Shown one piece after another: positions 18,152 to 27,508 of a DNA stretch of 64,000 nt (positions are counted from its first letter, which is position 1; the number at the start of each line of letters is the position of its first letter). The translations under genes and the position numbers were made by a program. The notes beneath the pieces were generated by a model. It had not been told where the DNA came from and did not search any database. It was given only the letters and a program-made list of their open reading frames with translations. This DNA comes from an uncultured Pelagibacteraceae bacterium (GTDB lineage: Bacteria > Pseudomonadota > Alphaproteobacteria > Pelagibacterales > Pelagibacteraceae). Location of the stretch: the NCBI GenBank assembly GCA_902576045.1, contig CACGTU010000004.1, positions 1-64,000 on the forward strand, read 5' to 3'.

Positions 18152-18750
18152 ATCTTTTTAGACGCTTCCTCTAAATCTATTTTAGTATTTATGTTTAAAA
18201 AACTATTATCGTCTTTAAGATCTAATTCAATTATTTCTGTTCCAATTTTATTAGCCCAATCTTCAACTTTTCTATCCCCTGCCTCTAAATCTTTTCTTAA
18301 TTGATCTTTAAGCTCCGTTGACCACAAGCCAAAAATATTGTGTCTTTTTTCTCCACTTTTTAAAAAAAACAATTTTTTACTAGATTGTCTTTGAGCGGTC
18401 ATCATTTGATCAATAATTTCGATTTTGAAAAAAGGTGTGTCACAAGGAAATGTCATAATCCACTTATAATTTTTTGAATTATCTATTATCCATTCCATTG
18501 AAGATAGCACGCCAACTAGAGGTCCTAGCTGTCCGTCCATAACATCATTTGAGTAAAAAACATTGCTTATTATTTTCTTACTTTCCTCATTTGAGATGAT
18601 TAAAATTTCTTTAAATCTATTCTTAAGTTTTTGAATTGTATGATCAATTAAAGTTAAGTCTCCCAGTTTGGCATTTGCTTTATTCCCACCAAACCGTCTT
18701 GATTTTCCACCAGCTAATATGACTGGCAAAACATTGTTTTCGCTCATCAA
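18148..18750 (-). CDS. mobA: Molybdenum cofactor guanylyltransferase
   Basis: MobA links GMP to molybdopterin to make the guanine dinucleotide form used by DMSO-reductase-type enzymes such as formate dehydrogenase. The 200-residue protein carries PVILAGGKSRRFGGNKA at the N-terminus for GTP binding and IMTFPCDTPFF in the middle, both hallmarks. The start is ATG 18750, with a second ATG three bases on. It is divergent from the Fe-S scaffold gene by 41 bases, so the formate dehydrogenase cluster and mobA-moeA may share a regulatory gap. Confidence 0.92.
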   Translation of the reverse strand: MMSENNVLPVILAGGKSRRFGGNKANAKLGDLTLIDHTIQKLKNRFKEILIISNEESKKIISNVFYSNDVMDGQLGPLVGVLSSMEWIIDNSKNYKWIMTFPCDTPFFKIEIIDQMMTAQRQSSKKLFFLKSGEKRHNIFGLWSTELKDQLRKDLEAGDRKVEDWANKIGTEIIELDLKDDNSFLNINTKIDLEEASKKI

Positions 18751-18791
18751 ATTAAATATAAGTCATATATCGTTTTAATAAAGATCAATAA

Positions 18792-19214
18792 ATGGACTTA
18801 GAAATTTTAAAAATTGCTTCAGATACTAAAAACCATAGAGTTTTAAAAAATTGTTCTCATTTTGCTAAATTTAAAAACCCATTATGTGGAGATAAAATGA
18901 ATGTAAGTCTTATAGTTAAAGAAGATAAAATTACTGATTTTGCTTATGAATGCAAATCGTGTGTTTATTGCCAAGCTTCAGCAAGTATTTTGTCAAAAAC
19001 ATCTATTAATAAATCTATTAAAAAAATAAAAGAAATTATAACTATTGCTAACAATTTTTTTGAAAATGCATCTGAAAAATTTCCAAAAGAGTGGAAAATA
19101 TTAGAAAAACTTTTTAATAAAAAAAATATTTCAAGAAAAGAGTGTCTTTTGTTACCTTTCAAAACATTGGCAAAGGCCTTAAAATCTAAATATGAAAAAA
19201 GATCGATTAATTAA
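18792..19214 (+). CDS. SufU/NifU-like iron-sulfur scaffold protein
   Basis: The 140-residue protein has the three-cysteine pattern of the NifU N-terminal/SufU family: NPLCGDKMNVSLIV near residue 30, an ECKSCVYCQASASIL segment around residue 56, and SRKECLLLPFKTLAKAL near the end. Such proteins assemble or relay Fe-S clusters. It heads the run leading to formate dehydrogenase, whose subunits need many clusters, so a dedicated maturation role is a reasonable inference. It overlaps the HPP gene by 23 bases. Confidence 0.78.
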   Translation: MDLEILKIASDTKNHRVLKNCSHFAKFKNPLCGDKMNVSLIVKEDKITDFAYECKSCVYCQASASILSKTSINKSIKKIKEIITIANNFFENASEKFPKEWKILEKLFNKKNISRKECLLLPFKTLAKALKSKYEKRSIN

Positions 19215-19665
19215 ATCTTTACTAGCAGGACTTTTTTCTGCAATCACAATAGGTGCTTTAACTTATTTAACTTACAAAACTACATTTGGTTTATTTTTGA
19301 TTGCTTCATTTGGATCATCAATGGTTTTATTGTATGGATTTCCAGAAAGTCCTTTTGCACAGCCTAAAAATATATTTTTTGGTCATTTTTTAACATCTGC
19401 TGTTGGAATTATTGTTTTAAATTTTGTACCACTTCCAATTTATATAACTATTCCAATAGGTGTGGGCTTAGGAGTTAGTTTAATGATCCTTTTAGATGTG
19501 ACTCATCCACCTGCAGGCGGAAATCCAATTATAGTTATCATTGGAAGTGTTTCTTACGATTATTTGTTAAGTCCAATTATACTTGGATCAATAATTATTT
19601 TAGTATTTGGGATAGTTATCAATAAGTTTGTATTAAAAAAAAAGTACCCTCAAAAATGGATATAA
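19192..19665 (+). CDS. HPP-family integral membrane protein
   Basis: This 157-residue protein has four hydrophobic segments and the motif DVTHPPAGGNPIIVIIGS, which names the HPP family. Some members transport nitrite in chloroplasts and cyanobacteria. Here it sits between a Fe-S scaffold gene and fdhD, overlapping both, so it may move a small anion such as formate or act in formate dehydrogenase maturation. That is inference from position only. Confidence 0.82.
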   Translation: MKKDRLIKSLLAGLFSAITIGALTYLTYKTTFGLFLIASFGSSMVLLYGFPESPFAQPKNIFFGHFLTSAVGIIVLNFVPLPIYITIPIGVGLGVSLMILLDVTHPPAGGNPIIVIIGSVSYDYLLSPIILGSIIILVFGIVINKFVLKKKYPQKWI

Positions 19666-20495
19666 AATACAACGTATCAAAAATTAAAGGTTCAAAAGAG
19701 GAAATCGTAAAAGATGCTGTATCTGTTGAGGAACCTTTAGAAATGCGCCTTAAATATAAAAAGAATGGAAAAATTGAAACGCAAAATATATCTATAACAA
19801 TGAGGACACCTGGAAATGATGAAGATTTAATTAGAGGATTTTTATTTAATGAAAGAATAATTGAGAATATGGATGAAATAGATAGCATTCAACATATAGG
19901 TGATCCTGTTGGAGATTATAATTTACATAACGTAATTGAAGCTACAATAAATAAAACAGATAATTTAGATATTGGTAAATTAAAAAGAAACTTCGTAACA
20001 AACTCCTCGTGTGGAGTATGTGGAAAAACTTCATTAGACTCAATTGAAGTATTAAAAAATGATAAATTAGTTTCGCATTTTCCAAAAATAAAAGAGGAGA
20101 TAATTTTAAAATCTCCAAGTCTATTGATGAATGAACAGTCTGAGTTTGCAAAAACTGGTGGAATTCATGCTAGTGCTTTAATTGATGAAGCGGGTTCGGT
20201 AATAGCTACCCGTGAAGATGTTGGAAGACATAATGCTTTAGACAAATTGTTAGGTCATACTATTCAAAACGGACTACTTAATATAAAAGCTCAGTTTATT
20301 GCCTGCTCTGGAAGGTTGAATTTTGAGCTAGTTCAAAAGGGATTAATGGCAAATATTGGTATTATGGCTGGTGTGGGTGCGCCTACGAGTCTCGCAGTGG
20401 ATCTAGCTAAACGTTTTGACATGACTCTATTAGGTTTTGTAAAAGAAAGTGGCTTTAATATTTATAATAATAAAAAAAGGATAGTATTAAGCTAA
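19656..20495 (+). CDS. fdhD: Formate dehydrogenase accessory sulfurtransferase FdhD
   Basis: FdhD transfers sulfur from a cysteine desulfurase to the molybdenum cofactor and is required for formate dehydrogenase activity. At 279 residues it contains the catalytic NSSCGVCGKTSLDSIE loop around residue 117, and GGIHASAL and REDVGRHNALDKLLG, all family signatures. It overlaps the HPP gene by 10 bases and precedes the formate dehydrogenase subunits by 12 bases. The order fdhD-beta-alpha resembles the soluble NAD-dependent fds systems, where this gene is called fdsC. Confidence 0.94.
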   Translation: MDIKYNVSKIKGSKEEIVKDAVSVEEPLEMRLKYKKNGKIETQNISITMRTPGNDEDLIRGFLFNERIIENMDEIDSIQHIGDPVGDYNLHNVIEATINKTDNLDIGKLKRNFVTNSSCGVCGKTSLDSIEVLKNDKLVSHFPKIKEEIILKSPSLLMNEQSEFAKTGGIHASALIDEAGSVIATREDVGRHNALDKLLGHTIQNGLLNIKAQFIACSGRLNFELVQKGLMANIGIMAGVGAPTSLAVDLAKRFDMTLLGFVKESGFNIYNNKKRIVLS

Positions 20496-20507
20496 TTTAT
20501 AAAGAGT

Positions 20508-22166
20508 ATGTCTAAAAACATAAGTAATTTATCCGGAAGAATAGGCTTAAAAAATAATCTATTTCAAAAGCTATCTGACAGATCCTTAAATTCTAAAGAT
20601 GATGCAGGGATAAAGGAAATAGCTGAAGAATACAAAATGGGTGTTTCAACTATTCACGGAGCGGAAAGTTTTTACGAATTTTTAAGACCATCGCACAGAG
20701 AGAAGAAAGCATTTGTATGTAATGGAAGCGCTTGTATGTGCGCAGGTACACAAGAGCCTTTAAAGAAAAGATTACAAGAAAAATTAGGTAACGATAAAGT
20801 TGGCGAGATGTTTTGTCTTGGCCATTGCTATGAAAATCATGCGTTTCACTATGATGGAGAAAATTATGCAGGTAATGACATCAATCAAATAGATCAAATC
20901 ATTAAAGGTGAAAAAATAAAACAAGAAAAATTCTTTTCAAAAAGTTTTGCAACAACAAGTTTTTTAATGGATGATAAATTATCAAACTTTGATCAATTCA
21001 AAGAGCATTTAGAAAAATTTATTAAAACGGATAAAAAAGAAATCATAAACTCGTTATTATCTTCTAATCTTACAGGTAGAGGTGGCGCAGGATTTCCAAC
21101 AGGAATGAAATGGGATTTCTGTAGTAAAACAAAATCAGAGAAAAAATATGTAGTTTGTAATGCTGATGAAGGAGATTCTGGTGCTTTCTCAGATAGATAT
21201 TTATTGGAAGATCAACCACTTAAAGTGTTATTTGGAATGATAGTTTGTGGTTATGTAATTGGTAGCAATGAAGGAGTACTTTATATAAGAGGCGAATATC
21301 CAAAATCAATTGAAGCAATTAATGGATGTATTAATTCATTAAAAGAAGCAGGATTATTAGGTGAAAAAATATTAGGAACAGAATTTTCTTTTGATTTGAA
21401 TATTTGTATTGGACAAGGTGCTTATATTTGTGGAGAAGAAACAGCTTTAATAGCATCTATTGAAGGTAGAAGAGCAGAAGTAGATGTAAGACCTCCATTC
21501 CCTGTAACAGAAGGATTATACAAAAAACCAACTGTAGTTAACAATGTAGAAACATTAGCAGCTGCAACTGGAATTTTACTAAATGGAGCAGAAAAATTTT
21601 CATCAGTTGGAAATAAAAAATCTGCTGGAACAAAACTAGTTTGTCTAGATAGTTTTTTTAATAATCCTGGTGTTTATGAGATTGATATGGGAACACCAAT
21701 GAAAAAAATATTTGAAGAATATGGTGGTGGATACAAAGAAGATGTAAAAGCATTCCAAATTGGTGGACCTTTAGGTGGAGTAGTGCCTATATCAGAAATC
21801 GAAAAACTAAATTTAGATTTCCAAGAATTTACTAAAGCAGGTTTTATGTTAGGTCATGCGAGTGTTGTTAGTATTCCTAAAGATTTTAATATGGCTGAAT
21901 ACATTCATCACTTATTTGAGTTTTCAGCTGAAGAGTCGTGTGGAAAATGCTTTCCTGGAAGAATTGGATCCTACAGAGGAAAAGAAATGTTTGATCAGTT
22001 AAAGAAAGGAACATCTAAAATTCCACTTAAACTTTTGAATGAATTATTAGTCACCATGCAAAAAGGATGCTTGTGTGCGCTTTGTGGAGCGATACCAACA
22101 CCCATAATGAACATATTAAAGTATTTTGGTGATGAAATTAAAAATGATATAGTAAAAGATAATTAA
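20508..22166 (+). CDS. NAD-dependent formate dehydrogenase, fused FdsG/FdsB (NuoE/NuoF-like) subunit
   Basis: This 552-residue flavoprotein carries two normally separate parts. Residues about 1-130 are a thioredoxin-like [2Fe-2S] NuoE/FdsG domain with cysteines in CNGSACMC and MFCLGHC. Residues about 150-552 are NuoF/FdsB, with GRGGAGFPTGMKW for FMN/NADH, ICGEETALI and the [4Fe-4S] motif ESCGKCFPGRIG plus a late Cys pair. It should pass electrons from formate oxidation to NAD. It overlaps the catalytic subunit gene by one base, and together they match soluble NAD-linked formate dehydrogenases. No separate fdsG gene is present. Confidence 0.9.
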   Translation: MSKNISNLSGRIGLKNNLFQKLSDRSLNSKDDAGIKEIAEEYKMGVSTIHGAESFYEFLRPSHREKKAFVCNGSACMCAGTQEPLKKRLQEKLGNDKVGEMFCLGHCYENHAFHYDGENYAGNDINQIDQIIKGEKIKQEKFFSKSFATTSFLMDDKLSNFDQFKEHLEKFIKTDKKEIINSLLSSNLTGRGGAGFPTGMKWDFCSKTKSEKKYVVCNADEGDSGAFSDRYLLEDQPLKVLFGMIVCGYVIGSNEGVLYIRGEYPKSIEAINGCINSLKEAGLLGEKILGTEFSFDLNICIGQGAYICGEETALIASIEGRRAEVDVRPPFPVTEGLYKKPTVVNNVETLAAATGILLNGAEKFSSVGNKKSAGTKLVCLDSFFNNPGVYEIDMGTPMKKIFEEYGGGYKEDVKAFQIGGPLGGVVPISEIEKLNLDFQEFTKAGFMLGHASVVSIPKDFNMAEYIHHLFEFSAEESCGKCFPGRIGSYRGKEMFDQLKKGTSKIPLKLLNELLVTMQKGCLCALCGAIPTPIMNILKYFGDEIKNDIVKDN

Positions 22167-24940
22167 TGAGTGCGGAAAAAAGAAAAGTTGCCTATATAGA
22201 TGGAAAACCCTATGAAATAGGGCCAAATCATACATCTATTTTAAAATTTGTAAAAAGTTACTTGGGAGAAAAGAAGGTACCAACACTATGCGACGACCCT
22301 AACCTTGCACCTTATGGTGCTTGCAGAGTCTGCTCTGTTGAAGTTGCTCTAGAAAAAGACGGTCCAACTAAAGTAGTTGCATCATGTCATACACCTGTTG
22401 GAGAAAACCAACACATATTTACAAGTAATGATGGATTGCAAAACTTAAGAAAAAATATTGTTGAGTTAGTATTAACAGACCATCCAATGAATTGTGATAC
22501 TTGTGAAGTAGATAAAAATTGTGAACTTCAAACTGTAGCAAATGACTTAGGAATTAGCGACCATAGATATAATAACCCTAAACAACATAAAGGAACTCCC
22601 AAAGATACTTCTCACTCTTACATGAGAATGAATTTGGACAACTGTATAAATTGTGGAAGATGTGTAAGAGCATGTGATGAAATTCAAGGTTCGTTTGTTT
22701 TGACAATGAGTGGAAGAGGATTTGAGTCTAGAATTACTACTGATAATGATATGCTCTTTGGAGACTCATCATGTGTATCTTGTGGTGCTTGTGCTCATAC
22801 GTGTCCAACGGATGCTATTTCAGATGTATTTCAATCTAAATCAGTAAAAGTAGATAAAAAAATTAGAACTACATGTTCATACTGCGGTGTCGGTTGTAAT
22901 TTAGAGACCTCTGTAAAAGATGGAAAAGTTGTTGCAATAGATACTCCAAAAGAAACTGAAGTAAACGCAGGTCATACATGTATAAAAGGAAGATATGCAT
23001 TTGGTTTTTATGATCATCCAGACAGACTGAGAAGTCCTTTGATTAAGAGAAATGGAAAATTTGAAGAAGTATCTTGGGATGATGCTTACGAATATATAAA
23101 GCAAAAATTAGAAAAGATTAAAAATGAGAGTGGCCCAGATGCTATTGCTGGTATTTCTTCAGCTAGATGCACTAATGAGGAAAATTATGTTTTTCAAAAA
23201 ATGATCAGAGCAGCAATTGGAACAAATAATATAGATTGCTGTGCAAGAATTTGTCATTCACCTACTGCATGGGGAATGCAACAAACTTTTGGAACAGGGG
23301 CAGCAACTAACTCCACAGAGGATATTTATCATGCTGATTTATTTTTAGTCATTGGAGCAAATCCAACAAATGCTCATCCTGTAACTGGTGCAAAAATTAA
23401 ACAACAGGTTATGAAAGGTAAAAAATTAATTGTGCTTGATCCAATTACTACTGATATTGCTAAACTTGCTGACTATCATATTAGATTAAGACCTGGAACA
23501 AACGTTGCTGTACTAAACATGATGCTTTACTACATTGTTAAAGGAAACTTATTAAATAAAGATTTTGTTGAAAACAGAACTGAAGGGTTTGATGAATTTT
23601 TAAATCACATTAATGGTTTAGATATTGATCATCTAGCAAGTGTTGCTGGTGTTGATAAACAATTAGTTAAAGAAGCAGCCATTGCATATGCAACAGCAAA
23701 AAATTCTATGGAGTTCCATGGTTTAGGAGTTACTGAGCACGAACAAGGTTCTAAAACTGTGATGTTGATTGCAGACCTTGCAATGATTACTGGCAACATA
23801 GGAAGAAGAGGTGTTGGAGTTAATCCTTTAAGAGGTCAGAACAATGTTCAAGGGGCTGCGGATATGGGGTGCCAACCTCACCAAGGTGCTGGTTATTTCC
23901 CAGTAGCTGATAAAAAAATTCAAGACTTTTACACTGAAAAATATGGTGCAGTCCACCCAACAAAAGCTGGATTGAAAATCCCAGAAATATTTGATGCAGC
24001 AATAAACAAGGAAGTTAAAGGATTATGGATTATTGGAGAAGATATTGTTCAAACTGATCCAAACAGTGCGCATGTTATTAAAGCGATGGAATCTTTAGAT
24101 TTATTAGTTGTTCAAGAGATATTTATGAGTGAAACAGCAAAATTAGCAGATGTCGTTTTGCCAGGAACAACATTTTTAGAAAAAGACGGTACTTTTACAA
24201 ACACAGAAAGAAGAGTTCAAAGAGTTAATAAAGCCGCTGAACCTTTACCAGGCACAAAACCAGATGGTGTCATTGTTACTGAGATGATGCAAAAGCTTGG
24301 ATATGATCAGCCAACTTATGATGCTGATCAAGTATTAGCAGAAGTTGCGGATGTTGTTCCGTTCTTTAAGGGGATTACTAGAGAGAGACTAGGTAAACTT
24401 GGATTACAATGGCCTGTAAAAGAAGACGGAACAGATACAAAAATTTTACATGAAAAAGAGTTTAAACTTGGAAAAGGAAGATTAAAGTCTTTTGATTGGA
24501 AAGAATCTACAGAAATCAAAAATAATATTAAAGAGTATCCACTTATTCTTACCACTAGTAGAGTTTTACAGCATTATAACGCAGCAACTATGACAAGAAG
24601 AACTAAAAATTTAAATATTGTGGATGAAGATATATTATTAGTAAACCCTTTAGATGCTAAAGAAAGAGAATTAAGTAACGGCGATATAGCAAGACTTTAC
24701 TCAGGCAGAGGTGAGGTTTCATTAAAAGTTGAGGTAACAGATAAAGTAAAAGAGGGAATTGTTTTCACAACTTTCCATTTTCCAGAACACATGGTCAACA
24801 TGGTTACAGGTGATGGTAAAGATGAAGAGACAAAATGCGCAGAATATAAAGTTTCTGCAGTTCAAGTTCAAAAAATATCAAATAAATTTAAAACAGAAAT
24901 TTCTCCATCCGAAAAACAAGCTGAAATTGTAAGAAATTAA
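22166..24940 (+). CDS. Formate dehydrogenase catalytic subunit (FdsA/FdhF type)
   Basis: This is the 924-residue molybdenum catalytic subunit. The N-terminus is NuoG-like: [2Fe-2S] cysteines 42, 53, 56 and 74; a His106/Cys110/113/119 cluster; and two ferredoxin clusters at Cys160-170 and Cys203-213. A further cluster (Cys237, 240, 244, 272) opens the bis-MGD domain. The active-site motif is ARICHSPTA with Cys363 as the Mo ligand, so this is a cysteine enzyme and not a selenoenzyme. RGQNNVQGAADMG follows further on. It oxidises formate to CO2 in the cytoplasm with the fused beta/gamma subunit. Confidence 0.93.
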   Translation: MSAEKRKVAYIDGKPYEIGPNHTSILKFVKSYLGEKKVPTLCDDPNLAPYGACRVCSVEVALEKDGPTKVVASCHTPVGENQHIFTSNDGLQNLRKNIVELVLTDHPMNCDTCEVDKNCELQTVANDLGISDHRYNNPKQHKGTPKDTSHSYMRMNLDNCINCGRCVRACDEIQGSFVLTMSGRGFESRITTDNDMLFGDSSCVSCGACAHTCPTDAISDVFQSKSVKVDKKIRTTCSYCGVGCNLETSVKDGKVVAIDTPKETEVNAGHTCIKGRYAFGFYDHPDRLRSPLIKRNGKFEEVSWDDAYEYIKQKLEKIKNESGPDAIAGISSARCTNEENYVFQKMIRAAIGTNNIDCCARICHSPTAWGMQQTFGTGAATNSTEDIYHADLFLVIGANPTNAHPVTGAKIKQQVMKGKKLIVLDPITTDIAKLADYHIRLRPGTNVAVLNMMLYYIVKGNLLNKDFVENRTEGFDEFLNHINGLDIDHLASVAGVDKQLVKEAAIAYATAKNSMEFHGLGVTEHEQGSKTVMLIADLAMITGNIGRRGVGVNPLRGQNNVQGAADMGCQPHQGAGYFPVADKKIQDFYTEKYGAVHPTKAGLKIPEIFDAAINKEVKGLWIIGEDIVQTDPNSAHVIKAMESLDLLVVQEIFMSETAKLADVVLPGTTFLEKDGTFTNTERRVQRVNKAAEPLPGTKPDGVIVTEMMQKLGYDQPTYDADQVLAEVADVVPFFKGITRERLGKLGLQWPVKEDGTDTKILHEKEFKLGKGRLKSFDWKESTEIKNNIKEYPLILTTSRVLQHYNAATMTRRTKNLNIVDEDILLVNPLDAKERELSNGDIARLYSGRGEVSLKVEVTDKVKEGIVFTTFHFPEHMVNMVTGDGKDEETKCAEYKVSAVQVQKISNKFKTEISPSEKQAEIVRN

Positions 24941-25008
24941 AAAATTCTCCAAAAATTTTTAAAATTTTATTTTTTAGGTTAAAATATTTTTAAAAAAAAG
25001 GAGTTATA

Positions 25009-25326
25009 ATGAAAGCATATATAATGGGTAACTACACAGAAAAAGCTTTTCAAGGTTTCATGAAGGATCCTACAAGTGATAGAAAAGCAGTTGTAGAACA
25101 ATTAACAAAAGCAGTTGGTGGAACAATTCATAGTATGGACATCGTTAGAGGTTCATATGATTTTATTGTTGTGACTGATATTGGAGCATTTGAAAATTTC
25201 GCTGCAATTAAATTAGTTGTTGAAGCATCTGGTGCTGTTAAGAATATGACAATGTTAGAGGCAATAGACTTTACGAAAGCTACTACTAAAGCAAGTCAGA
25301 TAGGCTATAAACCACCAGGACAATAG
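25009..25326 (+). CDS. GYD-domain protein
   Basis: The 105-residue protein belongs to the small GYD family (ferredoxin-like fold), with YIMGNYTEKAFQGFM at the start and IVRGSYDFIVVTDI in the middle, where GSYD corresponds to the family's GxYD motif. Function is unknown. It has its own Shine-Dalgarno sequence (AAAGGAG six bases before ATG) and a 68-base gap from formate dehydrogenase, so it may be transcribed separately. It is convergent with the DUF779 gene, with four bases between the stops. Confidence 0.82.
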   Translation: MKAYIMGNYTEKAFQGFMKDPTSDRKAVVEQLTKAVGGTIHSMDIVRGSYDFIVVTDIGAFENFAAIKLVVEASGAVKNMTMLEAIDFTKATTKASQIGYKPPGQ

Positions 25327-25330
25327 GTAA

Positions 25331-25681
25331 TTATTTTTTTTCGTCGTTATCTACGACTAGGCAGATTTCTGATTTAGTCAGGAATCTGCGACCAGTTCCA
25401 TTATCCAATGAGAACATTCCACCTATTCCTTTAACAGCATCAATTGTTAGATCAGTATGTTTCCATTTTTCATACTGATCACCATTCATATAAAATGGCA
25501 CTCCTCCAATTTCACCTAGTTTAATATCATTATCACCTAGAGGAAATTCACCCTCTTGAAAACACATAGGTGCACTACCATCGCAACATCCACCTGATTG
25601 ATGAAACATTAAATTTTCTCCATATTTCTCCTGGAGTTCAGATAATAAGTTTAACGCTGAATTTGTTGCAGATACTTTCAT
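25331..25681 (-). CDS. DUF779 protein, aldehyde dehydrogenase partner
   Basis: The protein has the DUF779 signature FHQSGGCCDGSAPMC with a paired cysteine, and RRFLTKSEIC at the end. Genes of this family lie next to AcoD/ExaC-like aldehyde dehydrogenases in many bacteria, as here, but their role is not established. The track starts at 25699, which puts the ATG inside a perfect 11-bp inverted repeat. I prefer ATG 25681 (MKVSATNSAL), which matches the usual family N-terminus and gives 116 residues. Neither start has a clear Shine-Dalgarno sequence. Confidence 0.85.
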   Translation of the reverse strand: MKVSATNSALNLLSELQEKYGENLMFHQSGGCCDGSAPMCFQEGEFPLGDNDIKLGEIGGVPFYMNGDQYEKWKHTDLTIDAVKGIGGMFSLDNGTGRRFLTKSEICLVVDNDEKK

Positions 25682-25692
25682 TTTTAAAGTAC

Positions 25693-25717
25693 GGCCCATG
25701 ATTTAGAATCATGGGCC
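25693..25717 (-). other. Perfect 11-bp GC-rich inverted repeat between aldehyde dehydrogenase and DUF779
   Basis: GGCCCATGATT, a TAG loop, then AATCATGGGCC form a strong hairpin in an otherwise AT-rich gap. It follows the aldehyde dehydrogenase stop by 15 bases on the minus strand and precedes the preferred DUF779 start. No T-run follows directly (GTACTTT), so it is better read as a processing or attenuation hairpin, or as an operator, than as a strong terminator. Confidence 0.65.
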
Positions 25718-25732
25718 AGTATATATTATTGA

Positions 25733-27277
25733 TTAAAAGAAGCCTAATTTTTTCTCAGCATAAGAAACGTGTAGGTTCTTATTCTGTCTATAATGATTAA
25801 GCATCATTTTATGAGTTTCTCTTCCAACTCCTGATTGTTTATATCCACCAAATGGAGAGTGAGCTGGATAAGCATGGTAACAATTAGTCCATACTATTCC
25901 TGCTTGTATTGCTCTACCCATTCTGTGAGCGATATTACCATTTCTAGTCCATACAGCTGCACCTAAACCATAAAGAGTATCATTAGCAATTTTTAATGCT
26001 TCTGCTTCATCTTTAAATTTAATTACAGATACTACAGGTCCGAAAATTTCTTCTTGAGAAATTCTCATATCATTTTTAGCTTCGAAAACAGTTGGTTGGA
26101 TATAGTTTCCTTTTTCCAAACCACTATTTAGTTTAGCTACATCTCCACCTGTAAGAACTTTAGCACCCTCTTTTTTACCAAGCTCTAGATAAGATTTTAT
26201 CTTTTCCATTTGCTCTACTGATGCTTGAGCTCCAATCATGGTTTCCATTTTTAAAGGATTGTCTTGTACAACTGCTTTTGTTCTTGCAATCGCTCTTTCC
26301 ATGAATTTATCATAGATTGACTCTTGAATTAAAGCTCTACTTGGACAAGTACATACTTCACCCTGGTTTAGATTGAACATCACAAAACCTTCTATACACT
26401 TATCAAAGAAGTCGTCATCTTTTTCCATGACATCTTCAAAGAAAATATTAGGAGATTTTCCACCTAATTCTAGTGTAATTGGAATAATGTTTTGTGCTGC
26501 ATACTGCATAATCAATCTTCCAGTTGTTGTTTCACCAGTGAATGCAACTTTAGCAACTCTTTTTGATGATGCTAAAGGTTTACCTGCTTCTAAACCGAAA
26601 CCACTCACAATATTTACAACTCCTGGAGGTAATAGATCTCCAATAAGTTCCATCATTACCATAATCGAAGCTGGAGTTTGCTCAGCTGGTTTTAAAACTG
26701 AACAGTTTCCTGCTGCAAGTGCTGGAGCCAATTTCCATGTCGCCATTAATAATGGAAAATTCCATGGAACTATCTGACCAACAACACCTAATGGCTCATG
26801 AAAGTTATATGAGTATTGATTATTCGCAATCTCAGCAATGGATCCTTCTTCTGCTCTAATCACACCAGCAAAATATCTCCAGTGATCTATCACTAAAGGT
26901 AAATCTGCTGCCATACATTCTCTGATAGGTTTTCCATTATCTAAACATTCAGCTACAGCTAGTAAGTTTAGGTTTTTTTCTAAAACATCAGCAATTTTAT
27001 ACAAAATATTTGATCTTGTTGTGATGTCTGTCTTTCCCCATTCGGTGAAAGCTGCGTGAGCTGCATCTAATGCTGCCTCTACGTCTTGTTCGTTTGATCT
27101 TGCAACAGAACAGATTTTCTCATTTGATATCGGACTAACATTATCAAAATATTTGCCTGATTTAGGTTCTACAAACTTTCCGTTTATATAGTTTCCATAT
27201 TTAGCTTTGAATGGAAATTTTACCTTTAAATGAGAAGTATCTAGTACTGATGACACTTTCAATGCTTCTGCACTCAT
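25733..27277 (-). CDS. NAD-dependent aldehyde dehydrogenase (AcoD/ExaC-like)
   Basis: This 514-residue enzyme oxidises an aldehyde to its acid. Motifs in order: [29 protein letters not shown], the NAD loop [10 protein letters not shown], the catalytic Glu in [10 protein letters not shown], and the nucleophilic cysteine in [11 protein letters not shown]. The sequence and the DUF779 neighbour point to the AcoD/ExaC acetaldehyde dehydrogenase group. It has a strong Shine-Dalgarno (AAGGAGGAA). Acetaldehyde from threonine aldolase is a possible substrate; short-chain alcohols via the broken alcohol dehydrogenase are another source. Confidence 0.92.
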   Translation of the reverse strand: MSAEALKVSSVLDTSHLKVKFPFKAKYGNYINGKFVEPKSGKYFDNVSPISNEKICSVARSNEQDVEAALDAAHAAFTEWGKTDITTRSNILYKIADVLEKNLNLLAVAECLDNGKPIRECMAADLPLVIDHWRYFAGVIRAEEGSIAEIANNQYSYNFHEPLGVVGQIVPWNFPLLMATWKLAPALAAGNCSVLKPAEQTPASIMVMMELIGDLLPPGVVNIVSGFGLEAGKPLASSKRVAKVAFTGETTTGRLIMQYAAQNIIPITLELGGKSPNIFFEDVMEKDDDFFDKCIEGFVMFNLNQGEVCTCPSRALIQESIYDKFMERAIARTKAVVQDNPLKMETMIGAQASVEQMEKIKSYLELGKKEGAKVLTGGDVAKLNSGLEKGNYIQPTVFEAKNDMRISQEEIFGPVVSVIKFKDEAEALKIANDTLYGLGAAVWTRNGNIAHRMGRAIQAGIVWTNCYHAYPAHSPFGGYKQSGVGRETHKMMLNHYRQNKNLHVSYAEKKLGFF

Positions 27278-27508
27278 TTTTTCCTCCTTAAGTTAAGTAC
27301 AATAAGTATATAAATTCGAAATTAACTTGTTTATTTCAGTCGTTTTTGAATTTAAAAGAGATTGAAGACTGAATAATTTTTAAACCCAAATTTATAATAA
27401 ATTAATTTAAGACTGTTAATTTGATCTTGTAAATGTGTTATTTTGAATTCAACTTTGAATTGTAAAAAGACTTATTGAATTTAGTTACAAAACTATGATT
27501 ATCTAAAT
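27278..27508. other. Longest intergenic region, divergent between aldehyde dehydrogenase and moaA
   Basis: This 231-base, very AT-rich gap separates divergent genes and must hold promoters for both. On the minus side the aldehyde dehydrogenase ribosome-binding site is clear. TTGAAT-type -35-like hexamers recur (27443-27480), but I cannot assign a convincing -35/-10 pair with normal spacing. No terminator, repeat or RNA gene is evident. Confidence 0.5.

Noticed and set aside
22166-24940. Selenocysteine in formate dehydrogenase
   Set aside because: The active-site motif ARICHSPTA is continuous with a cysteine codon; no in-frame TGA is present.
24941-25008. AT-only stem (AAAAATTTTTAAAATTTT) as terminator of formate dehydrogenase
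   Set aside because: No GC in the stem; such runs are ubiquitous in this genome, so it cannot be distinguished from background.
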